Below, one piece after another: positions 1-12,150 of a stretch of 64,000 nucleotides of DNA. The DNA is from Catonia carolina. Lineage: Eukaryota > Arthropoda > Insecta > Hemiptera > Achilidae. Both the position numbers and the translations under genes were made by a program. The number at the start of each line of letters is the position of its first letter. Within the stretch, counting starts at the first letter, position 1. The notes under the pieces are model-generated. The model was not told where the DNA came from. It saw only the letters and a program-made list of their open reading frames with translations, and made no database searches. The stretch lies in the NCBI GenBank assembly GCA_035578175.1, contig JAQMRL010000022.1, forward strand, positions 2,356,001 to 2,420,000. The letters run 5' to 3'.

Positions 1-3000
1 TCTCGTCGTACTTATTTTATTATTTGAACAGATTTTCCATTATGTATATTTTTTTTAAAGTATTCGATTATAATGAAATATTGTAGTAATCTAACTGGCA
101 TTACGTTTTTATTTACATTAATTTATCTGTTCTTTGTAAATAATTTATACTAGTACAAATTTCAATTAAAACTGAATAACGGCACAATGTTTTAAAAAGC
201 AATATTTTACGTTTTGTTTTAGATATACCAAAATTGTTTTTAATTTTAAAGAAATTGTTCCAAAATTGAATTTTCTATTTGATTTGTAAATAATATTTTG
301 AGAGTAATTTTGGATCAATGTGTGTATTTTTTATTGTTTTAATAATTTTTTTTAAATATGTTTTCTGTTCATAAGTACAAAATTGATACAGATTTAATTT
401 TAATGTAACTTTCCTTTCAATATCGTGTTGCTTATGTATTTTGTAAAAATTAGTTTTGACACACTTTATGATTTAAAAATACAATTTTGTAAATATTAGG
501 TATTAAATTAAAAAATATTTTAATCATTGAAATCAAAATAATTTGTTCATGTTGTTATTACTTCATTTGGGTATGTTAGGTTTTACTTGATTCTAGCTCA
601 ACAAGACATTATTTTACAATTTTAGTTTTTCTCCTCTGCCAATTAAAAAGGAACGTAGTTATTTTGTATTTAACATAATTTTATTAAAGGATATTGACCG
701 TTTATGTAGTAAATTTTTATATTGACATGTTTGTTGTTATTTGACTCTAAGCATCATCATTCAGCTGAAATTATTTTAATATGATCAGGAAAATATTTTG
801 TGATATGTTTAAGTAGATTTTTATCATAGTAAAACATCGTATTCAAATTGAAAATTTTGTTGGGTAAATTAAGCAGTTAGTTTTGTTCGTATGAAGCATT
901 CTTTAATGCATAAAAACTTTTAGATTTCTGTATCGGTAATAGGTAACCTTTTAATGGTTTGTAGATTGATGAACAAATTTATTGTTTTAACTTAAATTTC
1001 TATTTACTGGTACAGAATTATACATTTGAATGCCTGTAATATTTATCTTAAATTACAAATTTGTTGCTTTTAAACATCATGAGGCAGAACTTAGCTATAC
1101 AAAAATCCCAATTAAAATTATTTGGCTGCACACATATAAAATCATAACAAGTACTTAAAATCACAGCTTGTGTGACTTTTTATTTCAATAAATTGTTTAT
1201 ACAATTAAGTGTCAGTTATAGATTAGGGCTAAACTTATTTCACATTCTAAAATTTGTAAAACAAAGTAATACAAGGATTTATAAATAGTGATGGTATTTA
1301 GAATGGATGTTACAAGGATTTATAAATAGTGATGGTATTTAGAATGGATGTTTGTTTATTTGGTGCACTACCAACCATGAAAAAACTGGTTTGTGTTAGT
1401 GTTTTGTGGTGTGTGTATGCGTGAGTATTGTAATAGATCTTTGTTTTGATAACTGCACCAAATTTCTCATTATGATAACAGCTGCTACTTACCACTGGAG
1501 TCTTTTTTTCAGCTTTATTCTGATCATCATATTTGTGTTCAGAAGGCTGTAACTCTTGATTTATTTTTCTTTAATTTGTAAACGTGATTTATATAAGAGG
1601 AATTTTTTTATCAGTGAAAAATTGTTGTGAAGTTTTTTATTTACTGGTGCTGTTATCATTGGGTTTGTAAATGGCCATAATACTGTTAAATTTAATGGAA
1701 ATTAAATAACAGGGAACAAAATAATTAAATATCTAAATTAATCTGCATTATTTTTCTTTGATAGTTTCATTAATACCATGATGCAGTTCTATAATTTGTA
1801 GATTTTTTTAAAAATAATTATTTAAAACATAATTTCAACAGACAAGCTTGAAAATGAAAGGGTGCGATTATTTTATTGTACATGTGTACAAATTATGCAC
1901 CTAAAATTTAAAATATATAAAGAAAATTAATAGTATTTACATTTTTCTCTGTTTGATCCTTTATGGTATAGTTATGCCCTATTTACGAAAGGTTGTTGTG
2001 TGAATTGTATTTGTAATAAACACATAGAACTAATATAGTTTTTAAATTTCACCAGAATAAAATTCTGTACTAGTAACCATGAAATTATGAGCCTGTATCT
2101 AGTTAGACAGTAATGCAGTGTTGCCTTATTTCGCGTAGTGGGAACAAACTTTTTATCTTTTATTTCTATTTTAATTTTAAATAAATTTAATTTTGTTCTT
2201 GCTTCAGGATTTTTAGTCAAATTTTTAAAAAACTTTTAAACGTTAATGATTATTTCTATAATTAGTTTTCTAAGGTCTTTCTTTTGCTGTCCGGAGTTAA
2301 TTTACGAGGTTTTTCGTCAAAATCACTGAATTTATTCATATTTACAACTAAAAATACATTTAATAGACTGAAAAATAACAAATAAAATTTTAAAACCTTT
2401 TAACAAAAGACTGTATTAAACAACTACGGTAGGCCTATAAAATAAACAAATTTTTATAACGAAAATGACTTAAAAAACAGCCCACTAATGTTACGAAATG
2501 TTGTGTATGTCACACTTGCATTGAACTGACTGAGTGAAATAATTTCAATGCCATGGGCAGGGCGGGTGGAGTTGCAACACTGTAAGGCAGGATGGGTGGA
2601 GGTACACGATTGCTTGGTTTACTAGGAAGCTCGCAATTTTGTGGTTAATAGTATAATATTACTCTCATTTTAGTCATATTTTTTTTAAACAAAATCTTTC
2701 TGCAATAAAAAAGATTATAGTTTGCTACAAAATATATTGTTATTACGATATTAACTATTGGAAATGATGTATAATCAGTGGTGTAAATGAAATTTAAATA
2801 AATTTTAATGAATTGTTGCAATAACATCGACTATTAATATGATATTGGTGTATTAGGTAATAATAATTAAATAATTTTTAACAATTATGATTGTGTAGTT
2901 AAATTGATATTTATACTTTGTAAATATTATAAATAAAAGAATACAGTAAATTTAAATTTTATAATTTTTTTAAATGTTGTTTGTATTATAAATTTAATAA

Positions 3001-3587
3001 TAATAAAAAAATGATAAACGATATTTATTATTAATAATTGATATTATTATTAATGTGTTATAATAAAATTATATTGTAAAGTATATAGTTTAAATTATTA
3101 TAAATTATGTGCAATAGTATTTTGTAAATATTTATAATAATAGGTTTTCTTGTATAAGTTTATCTTTATTATTATAGTAATTAATTAATTGTTGAGTGAC
3201 TTCAAAATTAAGCAAATATTTTCTAATTGTAATTATTTATTATAGTAATTACAATTATAAGACTGATGTATTTTAAACATTCACAGTTTTTGCAACTCTT
3301 CAAACGAATAATTATAAAATATGTTTTCACTTAATTACGTTAAGTATTTCCTTCTGTATTCACAATTTGTTATGCAGAGTTAATAAATTTGTTTTATTGT
3401 CGTTGGAATTGCAAAGCTGTCTAAGTGAGAAAGTATTAATATCAAGTTTAATTAATCTTTTTGTAAGGAGACATAAGTAGTATATTTATTTTGTGAAATA
3501 TAACTGTATTAACATAGTATATAGAAGAAATAGTGTGATGATTCCCATGCCAGTTGAACAGCGATTATTTGAATTAACCTAATTTAA
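1..3587. other. AT-rich noncoding upstream region, possible 3' UTR of a neighbouring gene
   Basis: No coding sequence is recognisable; all ORFs are short and look random. The + strand is T-rich. Five copies of TGTAAATA (the Pumilio-type recognition octamer) lie on the + strand at 135, 285, 488, 2919 and 3123. With the possible poly(A) site near 6949 this fits a long AU-rich 3' UTR of a + strand gene lying to the left, but no coding exon is in the window to prove it. One perfect tandem duplication sits at 1271-1352. Confidence 0.3.
1271..1352. repeat. Perfect 41-bp tandem duplication (two units)
   Basis: Positions 1271-1311 are repeated exactly at 1312-1352 (unit starts acaaggatttataaatag). 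Absence of mismatches suggests a recent local duplication or a length polymorphism. Confidence 0.9.
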
Positions 3588-4148
3588 CCCTTTCAGTACC
3601 AACGTCCGGAAAACAGGACGTCGATATATTTTACGTAGTGGTAACATCCAGTTTACCGGACGCCCGTAAGTTATGCATAAAATGCCAACGTCCGGATAAC
3701 CGAACATTTAAAAAAAACTTTTAACAAAAATTAATGGAATAATGCATTTTGAAACCGCTTTCGTGGCGCAGTGACTAGCGCGCTAGGGTACAAAGCTAAA
3801 GATCCCGAGTTCAATTCCCGGCTTGGGTCAGGAAATTTTGACACTTGAAAACCCACCGTTAAGTTACCAAACCCACAGTAGTTGCTAATGACCAAGTTGT
3901 CGATACAACTTTAAATAAACTAAAAAAATTTATTTTGAATATAGTGTTAGAATGATTTTTTTTATGAACAGAATAAAAATTAATTTTTAACAGGAAATTT
4001 TTTTTTGTAATGTTGAAATTTTGGTTAGCAATGGCAGGCTTACGCCTGCAAGTTTTCAAAATAAGGGCTGGCACTTTTTGTACACCCTTATTTTAATTAA
4101 ATGGCCCTTTACATCAAACTTTTAAATATTGTTTCGGCACTGAAAGGG
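3588..4148. mobile_element. piggyBac-type MITE with a SINE inside
   Basis: The left end starts CCCTTTCAGTACC directly after TTAA (3584-3587). The right end is its inverted match, GGCACTGAAAGGG, ending at 4148 and followed by TGAA, a one-base decay of TTAA. CCC-starting inverted repeats and TTAA target duplications are the hallmark of piggyBac. At 561 bp and with no transposase it is non-autonomous. The left subterminal part repeats the word 'cgtccgga' and related forms. A tRNA-derived SINE occupies the middle. Confidence 0.7.
3755..3927 (+). mobile_element. tRNA-derived SINE (family 2), inside the piggyBac MITE
   Basis: A tRNA-like head has an A-box region (gtggcgcagtgactagcg) and a B-box-like stretch (gagttcaattcc). 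The downstream body resembles the copy at 51952-52148 (aaaacccrcc, then constant words before 'actaaaaaa'). It ends in an A-rich tail. This is a retroposed pseudo-tRNA and not a functional tRNA gene. Confidence 0.65.
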
Positions 4149-4242
4149 TGAACTTAGATTCAGATAGTCAAGAATTCAGTTATAATTGGACAAACCAACC
4201 TATGCTAATATTTGATAACTTTTAAATATCATTAATATTTCA

Positions 4243-4638
4243 ATTTGCCCATAACAGGCAGGTGGAGTGTTAAATTATTTGCACTCGATCCGCTAGTTCC
4301 AGGGCTACAAAAAATAGTTCTGTTTCCTATTACATGGTCAGCCAATCATATGGCTGAAGCATTTAAAAACAGAAGAGGTAGAAGTGTTAAAGACACAAAT
4401 TAGTCATCTCCTCTGAGTGTAATGAATTTCATTATACAGCCAGACCCTGTGGTGAATGAAGTGAAAGTGTCATTTGCAGGGTGAAAAATAGCTGCTTTTC
4501 AGAGGGCTCAGCATGGTGATAAGCTTAATGCTTTTCTACTCAGTGAGGGAGGCAATTGTAAATCACCTCACTCCTCATCTTACTTAGTAGAGCCTCTAAA
4601 GGTTCAAACCAGCCTTCGGCTGATGACCTAAACACAAT
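4243..4638 (+). repeat. Interspersed ~390-bp repeat R, copy 1
   Basis: The same sequence recurs inverted at 11766-12150 and 41616-41952. Shared landmarks are 'ataacaggcaggtggagtgt', 'cagccagaccctgtggtgaa' and 'ggttcaaaccag'. One frame stays fairly similar between copies 1 and 3 (starting MNFIIQPDPVVNEVKVSFA), which may reflect an ancestral coding stretch or simply recent common origin. I do not recognise the family. Confidence 0.75.
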
Positions 4639-7184
4639 ATTTCAATGTGTACCATCCAACATTGAAAAATACAAAAACTCAGAACATTTTTTTAACGTAA
4701 GTTTAATTACTAAAGGCCAAGCCAATTGCTGTGAGCGGTGGGTTACACATGCGCATACTTGACTTTGACCCTGCATACCCCTCCGACCTACAGTTAGATG
4801 TACAGTCAGAGTGTTGTTGAAAATTGCCAATGTTCATTGTATTTTGTAGGCATGCTGTTCCATTGTTGATTACATACGCTGCACTATTACGAGACTAAAC
4901 TAATACAGACGCATGTGTTGCTCAGTGCTCTCCTTACAAAAATCATGCTATATCTTATCCTACTGAATATAATACTATTTCTTTAGCCTAATGTATAAAA
5001 ATATTAAAGTAGTATGCACATATGCGGTATGTGTATCTTGACAATATTTATACTCAGTGAAATTCAAATTTCCATGATGATATTGAAAATGTCAAAACTA
5101 TCTGATACATCTTTTGAAGTGCACATCTCAATTCAGTTTTTCATTAAATAAAATGACCAATAGATTGCTTTGGAATGAATCACCAGAAAAGGGCACAATG
5201 ATGGTGTTAATATTTTACAATATACAGCATTACTTTTACTTTGTTTTGGAAATTAAGTTTCTTCATGTAGTGTTTATACAATTTGCAATAATATGCATAA
5301 TTACTGTATCATATACAATAACTCAGTGATTTTATCTATGAACCCAGGTTGGGTAGGCCTGTAAAAGCACTGTGCATGTTCTTTTAAAAAATTTACTATT
5401 CATGTTTATTGAGAATAGAAAATGTTAAACTCAGAAAAATCAATGTTTTTAAAAATTGATTTGGATAATCAGTGTTTTACTGTACATAACATTGCGGTGA
5501 AAGAGTGAACTGAAATTTTTCGGCCTCTTTTGTTCATTTGATCACATTAAACGTAGTAGTTCACTAAAATGTTTGAATTAATTGAAGAATTTGTATCATC
5601 AAGAAACAAACAGGCATACTATCAGCAATCTTTTGTAACTGTTAGTTGCACTTTATTTACTTCTATCAGATATTGTATTATTACTGTTACAAATTAACTT
5701 AACAGAAATTTAATCATAATTTAAATTCCTAATTTCATGAATTATGTTATTAATATGACCACTTCGGGTCCTATTTTGTTATTTTTTTTTTAAATTTCTC
5801 TGATTTTATCTGGAGAAGTTAATCTAAGATATTAAACTTTGTTACTGAATATTCTACCAATTACTTCTTTAGGTTCCTATCCGTTCCGGATGTTGGCCAC
5901 CATATTAACAATCTGATCATTATCCACTGCTGGTCAAAATGGCTGTGTTGTAGTTTTGAGTACCACATTCTCAGATTACTACCACATCAATTTATACACT
6001 ATACCAGATATAAAAATAATGAGTTCAAGCTTTGACCTACCCTTGTCAACTGGATATTGTGATATAGAGAGACCCAAAGTACTTAGAGTTTATGGTACTA
6101 TTTTAACTGATGATTTCATCCATATTTTTTAAAAGTTGCTTGTTCTATCTCATCCTATACTTTATATTATTTTGCCTGAAATTATGTACTCAAGTTTAGT
6201 TTCCACAGAAGTTCTTGCCATGTAGGTGGCTAATTAATCATCAATATTGTGCATCAACCAGTTTTTATTATTTTACATGTCTAGTTAAACAACTCGCTTG
6301 TGGCAAACCTTTTAATCCAATAAACTTCTCAGTTCATTTGACACTAATTTCTTACAGTTTAAGCATAGTACCTTAAATAATATATCTTAAAACTTTATTT
6401 AATATCCCGTCTAATTATTTGAATTTTATTGTAAAAGTATCAGCCAAATTTAATCGTAATGAGAAAAACTAGATAATCCTTTTTGAGGTTTTAAAACCAT
6501 CATGTATTACGTGGTATCATTTTATGTAGTAATGTATTCAGAATACATTTCTACTAAAACAATGTGACATAAAATCAATTAGTCAAGTCATGTTAATATC
6601 GAATTATGTTCTATGTAATTTTATCATACAGTTTTGTAAAAATAATAGTATTCGTATATTTATTCTAAATATTAGTTTTGTAATAAATTCTCTTAGTGTG
6701 ATTAGATATACTAGTAAATAATGTATTTTGCTCATAATTTTATATGGAAATTTACACCACTGATTTTTTTTAAATTTTATAAAAATTTAGTTTAGTATTT
6801 GTGCTATTGTTAGCGATACTAAGTTTATACCATTATTGTTTAAATTTTTGTAGTAATTGTAATAATATATGATTACAATGTAAATTTTTGTATATATTTT
6901 ATGATTTACTTTTTTTGTAAAACAAAATTATATTTTAAATTTCATACAAATAAAGTTATGTCATAAAAGTTTCATGATTTTTTTCTGATGAAGTAATAAT
7001 TGTGTTTGGTTTGTTTGATTTTAGGAATAATTTGAAATTTATTTATAATAACTGCAACTTTTTTATTTTGGCACTCAGTGGTTTTTGTTATGATTTTTAA
7101 ATGTTTTTTACGCAGAACTTAACTTTTTAAGTCATCATTGAGTTGTTCCTAGTTTATTGATTTGTAACATCCTGATGCATCTAC
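4639..7184. other. AT-rich noncoding, no gene seen
   Basis: Nothing coding is recognisable. A stretch at about 5872-5950 (cctatccgttccggatgttg) resembles one at 8424-8450 (cctatccgctacggatgtgg), probably two remnants of one dispersed repeat. Confidence 0.4.
6949..6954 (+). promoter_or_regulatory. Possible poly(A) signal AATAAA of an upstream gene
   Basis: AATAAA is followed about 47 nt later by a GT-rich stretch (tgtgtttggtttgtttgatt, 7001-7020), the usual layout of a cleavage/polyadenylation site. It would close the presumed long 3' UTR to its left. AATAAA is common by chance in such AT-rich DNA, so the support is weak. Confidence 0.25.
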
Positions 7185-7347
7185 GGCCGGCCTGTTGGCA
7201 TAATGGTTAGCTCAACTGGCTTCTATGCCGGAGTCCCGGGTTTGATTCCTGGTCAGGTCTGGCATTTTTTCATCACTCATATTCATGTATCATCATTCTT
7301 AACCATTTGCATTAGCAGAAATTGCAAAACAGTCAGCCATAAAAAAA
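7185..7347 (+). mobile_element. tRNA-derived SINE (family 1, variant head)
   Basis: It begins GGCCGGCCTG, has an A-box-like stretch (ttggcataatggttagct) and a B-box-like stretch (gggtttgattcctgg). The 3' body (cattagcagaaattgc, then acagtcagcc and poly(A)) matches the tails at 7854-8022 and 51081-51267, so it is the same family with a diverged head. Confidence 0.65.
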
Positions 7348-7599
7348 TGTTGCATATTGTGATCTTTTTGAGCCAGTATTTTTAATTATTTAAATTGCTG
7401 AAAATAAAAGTGGTCTGAAGATTATACTTTTATATGTTTGTTGGTAAATCTGCATTTCAACAGGTCAGTTTTTGTGGTTTGAAATTCTTATTCTTAAGCT
7501 GCTGGTAATTTTATTATCATTAATTATATGAATTTGGCTTCTTGGCATTTCCCCACTTCAAATTAAGTTATGTCCTATTTTTTAAAGAAGTTGGTATGC

Positions 7600-7853
7600 C
7601 TATCCCTTCTGATGTCCAATACCTTGTTCAGTTGGCCAAAATCAGCTGTTTAACAGCTGATTTTCGGAGACGAAGGTTCCTGGTTCAAATCCTAGTAAAG
7701 GTAGTTACTTTTATACAGATTTGAATCTAGACAGTGGTTACCGGTGTACTTTGATGGTTGGGGTTTAATTAACCATATTCTCTCAGGAATGGTTGGCCTG
7801 GGTCTGCACAAGACTACACCTCATTTACACGTCATACACATCATCCTCATCTC
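7600..7853 (+). mobile_element. Second, different tRNA-derived SINE interrupted by a family 1 SINE
   Basis: A tRNA-like head with a B-box-like stretch (ggttcaaatcctagtaaag) is followed by a body containing 'gatttgaatctagacagtgg', 'aattaaccatattctctcag' and 'acaagactacacctcattta'. From memory this body resembles a SINE common in hemipteran and related insect genomes; that needs a database check. It is cut at 7853 by a younger SINE. Confidence 0.55.
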
Positions 7854-8022
7854 GGTCGGCTGCATTGGCGCAGTTGGTAACGTGCTCGCCTCTCATCATG
7901 CGGTCTTGGGTTCGAATCCCATTCAGGCTCGGCATATTTTCATACGTTACAAAAAATCATTTCATTCTTCACCGTCTCATTAGCAGTAATTGCAGAACAG
8001 TCGGATGTTAAACAAAAAAAAA
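7854..8022 (+). mobile_element. tRNA-derived SINE (family 1) with target-site duplication
   Basis: The head has an A-box (ttggcgcagttgg) and B-box (ggttcgaatcc); the tail ends 'acagtcggatgttaaac' plus poly(A). It is flanked by an exact 11-bp duplication, atcctcatctc, at 7843-7853 and 8023-8033. It is nearly identical to the copy at 51081-51267, so the family was recently active. Confidence 0.85.
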
Positions 8023-8033
8023 ATCCTCATCTC

Positions 8034-9709
8034 ATTGGGTCATGGGGTTGCTTATTGTTCTAAATTGAACAGATTGCAACGTACACAAATTAGGAATAAA
8101 AAAAAATTCATAAGACATGCAATCATGTATACATATTAAATATATGTATCTGTTCTACGTTTTTATTATTCAAAACTATGTTTGTTAATTTGTTTTAAAA
8201 AATGTAAGTATTGCTTAGAATCTTGTCTTTCGTAGGTCAAATTTTTTTTGCATTTTATGCATAACTACGACTAAATCAGTCATTGCATCAAATCGATGCT
8301 GTCCTCAAAGCCTTCATGTTTTGTACAATCTATTTTTTTAATGCATACATTTCCTGTGGTTTAATATTTGATCTTTTTGAAACTTGAAATTGAGAGTTTT
8401 TCATAGTTCTTCTTCTTTGAGTGCCTATCCGCTACGGATGTGGGCGACTAAGTTTTCACAGTTACTTAGTTAAAAACAAAACAAAATATAAAATGTATAA
8501 TACACAAAGAAACTTTTAAGTCACAATTCAATTTACAATTTTTTCAAAATTTTTTAATAATACTTCTTCTATACCAGGAATCATAATTTTTCGTTATGTT
8601 CAGCAACATTAACATTTTTTATTATAACTTGAATGCAATTTGGTTTTCAAAATTAATATTTCCATTTTTATTTTATTTTTTATAAGCAAAATGTGTTTAA
8701 AAGTTACTATTTTATTAAATTATAACAATGAACAATTTTTTTTTGTAAATATATGCTAAAAATTTTAATTTTGAGGATAAGTAAACAAGAGATTTAGAGC
8801 TGAAATAAACTAAAAATTTTCATGATTTTTTTTTGTACTATGAGTGTCAAAATCAAATTTTCAGCCTTGAAATTCACACTACTTACATATGAATTTATTT
8901 TGTTGTTGTGATTATATAAATATTAATTTGTATTATCATTTACTCTGTTTTATAAAATTATGTTTGATTCATTATTGTTGATAAATTCTTTTAAGCAGGA
9001 GCTCAAGAGCTTGTCTCAGTGGTCTGTAGCTATTTGAAATTTAAATAATAATTATGTAAAATAATTACATGTTACTAAAGATAATTTGTTGTGTCACTTA
9101 TAATATTTTCAGTACTGTTATTTTGTACTTATTAAAATTAAATAATAATGTAATGTTGTTCATATAACTAAAAGAATTTTATTTTGAAGTTCACTGATAT
9201 AAGGAAAAATACATAAACAATGAAATTTGAATATGTGATTTTTATATATTTTTTGTATGACATATGAAATGGATGTCAGCACATTGACTCGCAATAATAA
9301 TTATTAAATTAATAATTACTTTCTTTGTTCAAATAAAAATGTGAGCTTTTTTTATTGTACATACATTTAGGAAAAATATTTTGATTGGTGCTCTACATTC
9401 TTAGTTAAAAATTATTATTCTTCGTCTTAGCTTTTGTAAACTTAAAGAAAAGAAAACAATGTGGTTTTGTATATAAGTTTTTTTGTCAAAAGTGTTCAAT
9501 TTTGAAAAATAAAAATGATGTAATCATTTTATGTGATGTATTAATCTCATCGTGACTATAGGAGTTGAAAGTTGATTTCATTTATCCCAGATCCCTTTTG
9601 TAAAATTTAAATAATACAGTAAGATCACGGCTGTCCAATCTGCTCTCATCCGACATTCAGATTATCCGACTGTGACAAATGTAAATTGATAAGCGAGGGC
9701 ATAAAAATA
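8034..9709. other. AT-rich noncoding, no gene seen
   Basis: No coding sequence or complete element is recognisable. At 9617-9680 'cagtaagatcacggctgtcc' followed by 'attatccgac' looks like a pogo/Tigger-type end, but no convincing partner end was found. Confidence 0.35.
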
Positions 9710-10398
9710 CAGTCATGGACAAACTTAACGCATGACTTTAAAATATTTTAAATGATTTCACAAGTCGGACGTTAAACAAAAAAAAAAAAAATGATTTCAC
9801 AGTATTTTGATGAATATGTATTAACCATATGATTTGGCCAGCCAACAACCCAGACTTAAATCCTATTGAGTATGTTTTGGTTATGCTTAAAAAAAGAGTT
9901 AATCAACGTAATGCAGTGAATCTTCAACAGCTGTGTCATGTGATGAAAGAAGAATGGGAGAAAATTGACCAGGAAGAAAACAAAATTTGATTTAAGGAAT
10001 GCCGAGACAGATGCTAGCTGTAATTAAGGTATGAGGGGGCTGTATTTGTTACTGAATTATTAATTCGTTATAAATCACATATTAATAATTTACTTTTAAT
10101 TTTTCCCATTATGTGTGAATTAAATATGGAAAACTTTCATTCAATACTGTAAGTAACCCTTCCGTTTTTGTTAAATAAAACTTCCTGTTTTTAAAGCTAA
10201 TTTATCTTATTTTTTCATTAAATTACCATAAATCAAATCTACAACTCTATTATTTTTTGTTGAAAAATATTAAATATTGCTGAAAATTATGATACGAAGA
10301 ATAACAGTAACAGAAATGAACCTGGCACATTGAAGAAAACTATGTTTTTTACACTTAGCCCAAAATCTTACAAGATGCGTTAATTTTGTCCAGGACTT
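9710..10398 (+). pseudogene. Internally deleted Tc1-like transposon with transposase C-terminus
   Basis: Inverted ends (CAGTCATGGACAAACTTAACG on the left; the right end, reversed, reads AAGTCCTGGACAAAATTAACG over the same length) are flanked by TA on both sides. Inside, about 9830-10020, the frame reads DWPANNPDLNPIEYV, then LKKRVNQR and EEWEKI. This is the typical C-terminal catalytic block of Tc1 transposases (PDLNPIE...). Frame breaks occur before the final MPRQMLAVIK-like block. The N-terminal half is missing (about 690 bp against the usual 1.6 kb). A SINE tail has inserted near the left end. Confidence 0.8.
9763..9789 (+). mobile_element. Extremely 5'-truncated SINE insertion (tail only)
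   Basis: Only the last ~16 nt of the family 1 SINE (agtcggacgttaaac) plus poly(A) remain. They are bounded by a direct repeat, aaatgatttcaca, at about 9750-9762 and 9789-9801. Without the duplication it would pass as random A-rich DNA. Confidence 0.75.
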
Positions 10399-11765
10399 TA
10401 TTATGCCTTCAATACTTCAACGTAGACTAAATAAGTTACGCTGAAAAACAACCCCATCTGACATAATGGTGATGTAGCACTGGCTTGATATTGCTGCCAA
10501 GAAAGAGGCACATATCTTTAATTCAAACGTTACATAATCAATTGTCTATAATAGAGTTTTCCCAAAAGTTGTAAATCTTTTCAAAAGTACCTCTACTGCT
10601 GAACATTTCTATGCTATTTTGATAAATGTGTTAAGTATTCTTTGTATTTTAGTTATTAGGCCCTATTTTTTTTTTTTTTTTTTTTTTTTTAATTGACAGT
10701 ATTACTTTAACTTGTTATTTTCACCTACATTATTATTTACAACTTAAAATTATTATTGTAAATTTTGCAAAACTTATATTTTGTTTCGTTAAATTTATTT
10801 AAAAAATCCAACAAGTACTATTTATTTAAATTATCTTGTGATGCCAGGTTATCCAACATTTTGCTTATCCAACAATGTCCCAATACTCCCAATAATGTGT
10901 ACTGTTAGACTTGTCCACATCAAGGCCAGTGGTATATTTCAATAGATATCTGTAAAAGTTGTTGACTATTGCAATGAACATTGTGAATTAGACCAGTGTT
11001 CTTATATGGTGTTGTTTCTTCAGTTGATGTGCCTGTTGCTTTAGTTTTTCAATTAAAAAGAGGAATTTTGTCTTGCTTCAAGTTACGTAGAAAAAGTTAT
11101 TTAATTTTTCAAGACATACTTTGTAGAATGTCTACACGTACTGAATAGAAAAGGCTATTGTCATACCTTTAATTCTAACATTGAACTTCTTGATCAGCTT
11201 AAATGTGATGAAAGTATAGCCTTAATGACAAGGTGTTTTGAGTTAATGAATCAGTTTCTTACTTTAAAAAGAAAGCAAGAAAACATTACAGCAAGTGTAA
11301 AAGAAAACACTTTCAGTCAGCAAAAGTTACATTTATATCCCAATTATAAAATTGACGTAAATGGTTGTTAATTTTTGTATTTTATTATCACAACCCGTAT
11401 ATTCCCATATAATTAGTAGGTTTGATTGCTGTTCGCGAACATAACGAATGCAAATAGTGAGAGATTATTGTAGTTATCCTTGTTCAGCTACTGTATATAC
11501 AAAATTGGTAAGTTTTATTGTCATAACTGGTTTCTATTATTTGAGTAAGCATTAAATGCTTGTATTTTTAGGCCTACTTAAGCATAAATTTGTGAATACT
11601 CAAAAATACATTCAAATAACACACTTTTACAACACTGGACACTACCGACTCCTTATTTATCCACTAAATCAAGAAGCGACTCTGTATACTTTTCAATAAA
11701 TGGTAAGTTTAGAGAAGAGTTAGAATAAACTAAAAAAAATTGTTATTAAATAGTTGTTGTTTAGA
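10399..11765. other. AT-rich noncoding with a 25-base T run
   Basis: A T run of about 25 bases ends at 10690 and may be the poly(A) tail of a - strand retroposon. A short open frame near 11180-11340 is not recognised. No gene is seen. Confidence 0.4.
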
Positions 11766-12150
11766 TCAACAACTAAAAGACTGGTTTGAATCTCTAGTCT
11801 AGAGGTTTTACTAAATAAAAAGTGGGGTGAGCTGGCTTGACTATAGCCTTCCTCACCAAATTGAAAGAATATGCTTATCAGCATGCCAAGCCCTTCGAAA
11901 AGCAGTACTTTACATCCTTAAAATGACACCATCACTTCATTCATCACAAGGTCTGGCTGTATAGTGAAATTCATTACTCTCAGAAAAGATAACTCTGACT
12001 AGTATCTTTTACAACTCTACCTCTTCTGTTCTTGAATAGTGTAGTTATAAAATTGGCTGATAATGTGACAAGAAACAGAACCATTGTTTGTAGCCCTGGA
12101 ACCAACAAATCAAGTGCAATAATTTAACACCACCTGCCTGTTATGGGCAA
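11766..12150 (-). repeat. Interspersed repeat R, copy 2 (inverted)
   Basis: Reverse-complement match to 4243-4638 over its whole length, from 'actggtttgaatc' to 'cctgcctgttatgggcaa'. Confidence 0.75.

Noticed and set aside
7185..7270. tRNA genes (also at 7870, 51090, 51960, 3760)
   Set aside because: The tRNA-like heads run into shared SINE bodies and poly(A) tails, several have target duplications, and the cloverleaf arms do not pair well.
9617..10906. A Tigger-type element enclosing the Tc1 copy
   Set aside because: End-like words occur at 9617 and 10840-10906, but the latter is in the same orientation as the former and no convincing inverted partner was found.
11180..11345. Transposase C-terminal fragment
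   Set aside because: A short open frame is suggestive, but no motif is strong enough to name a family.
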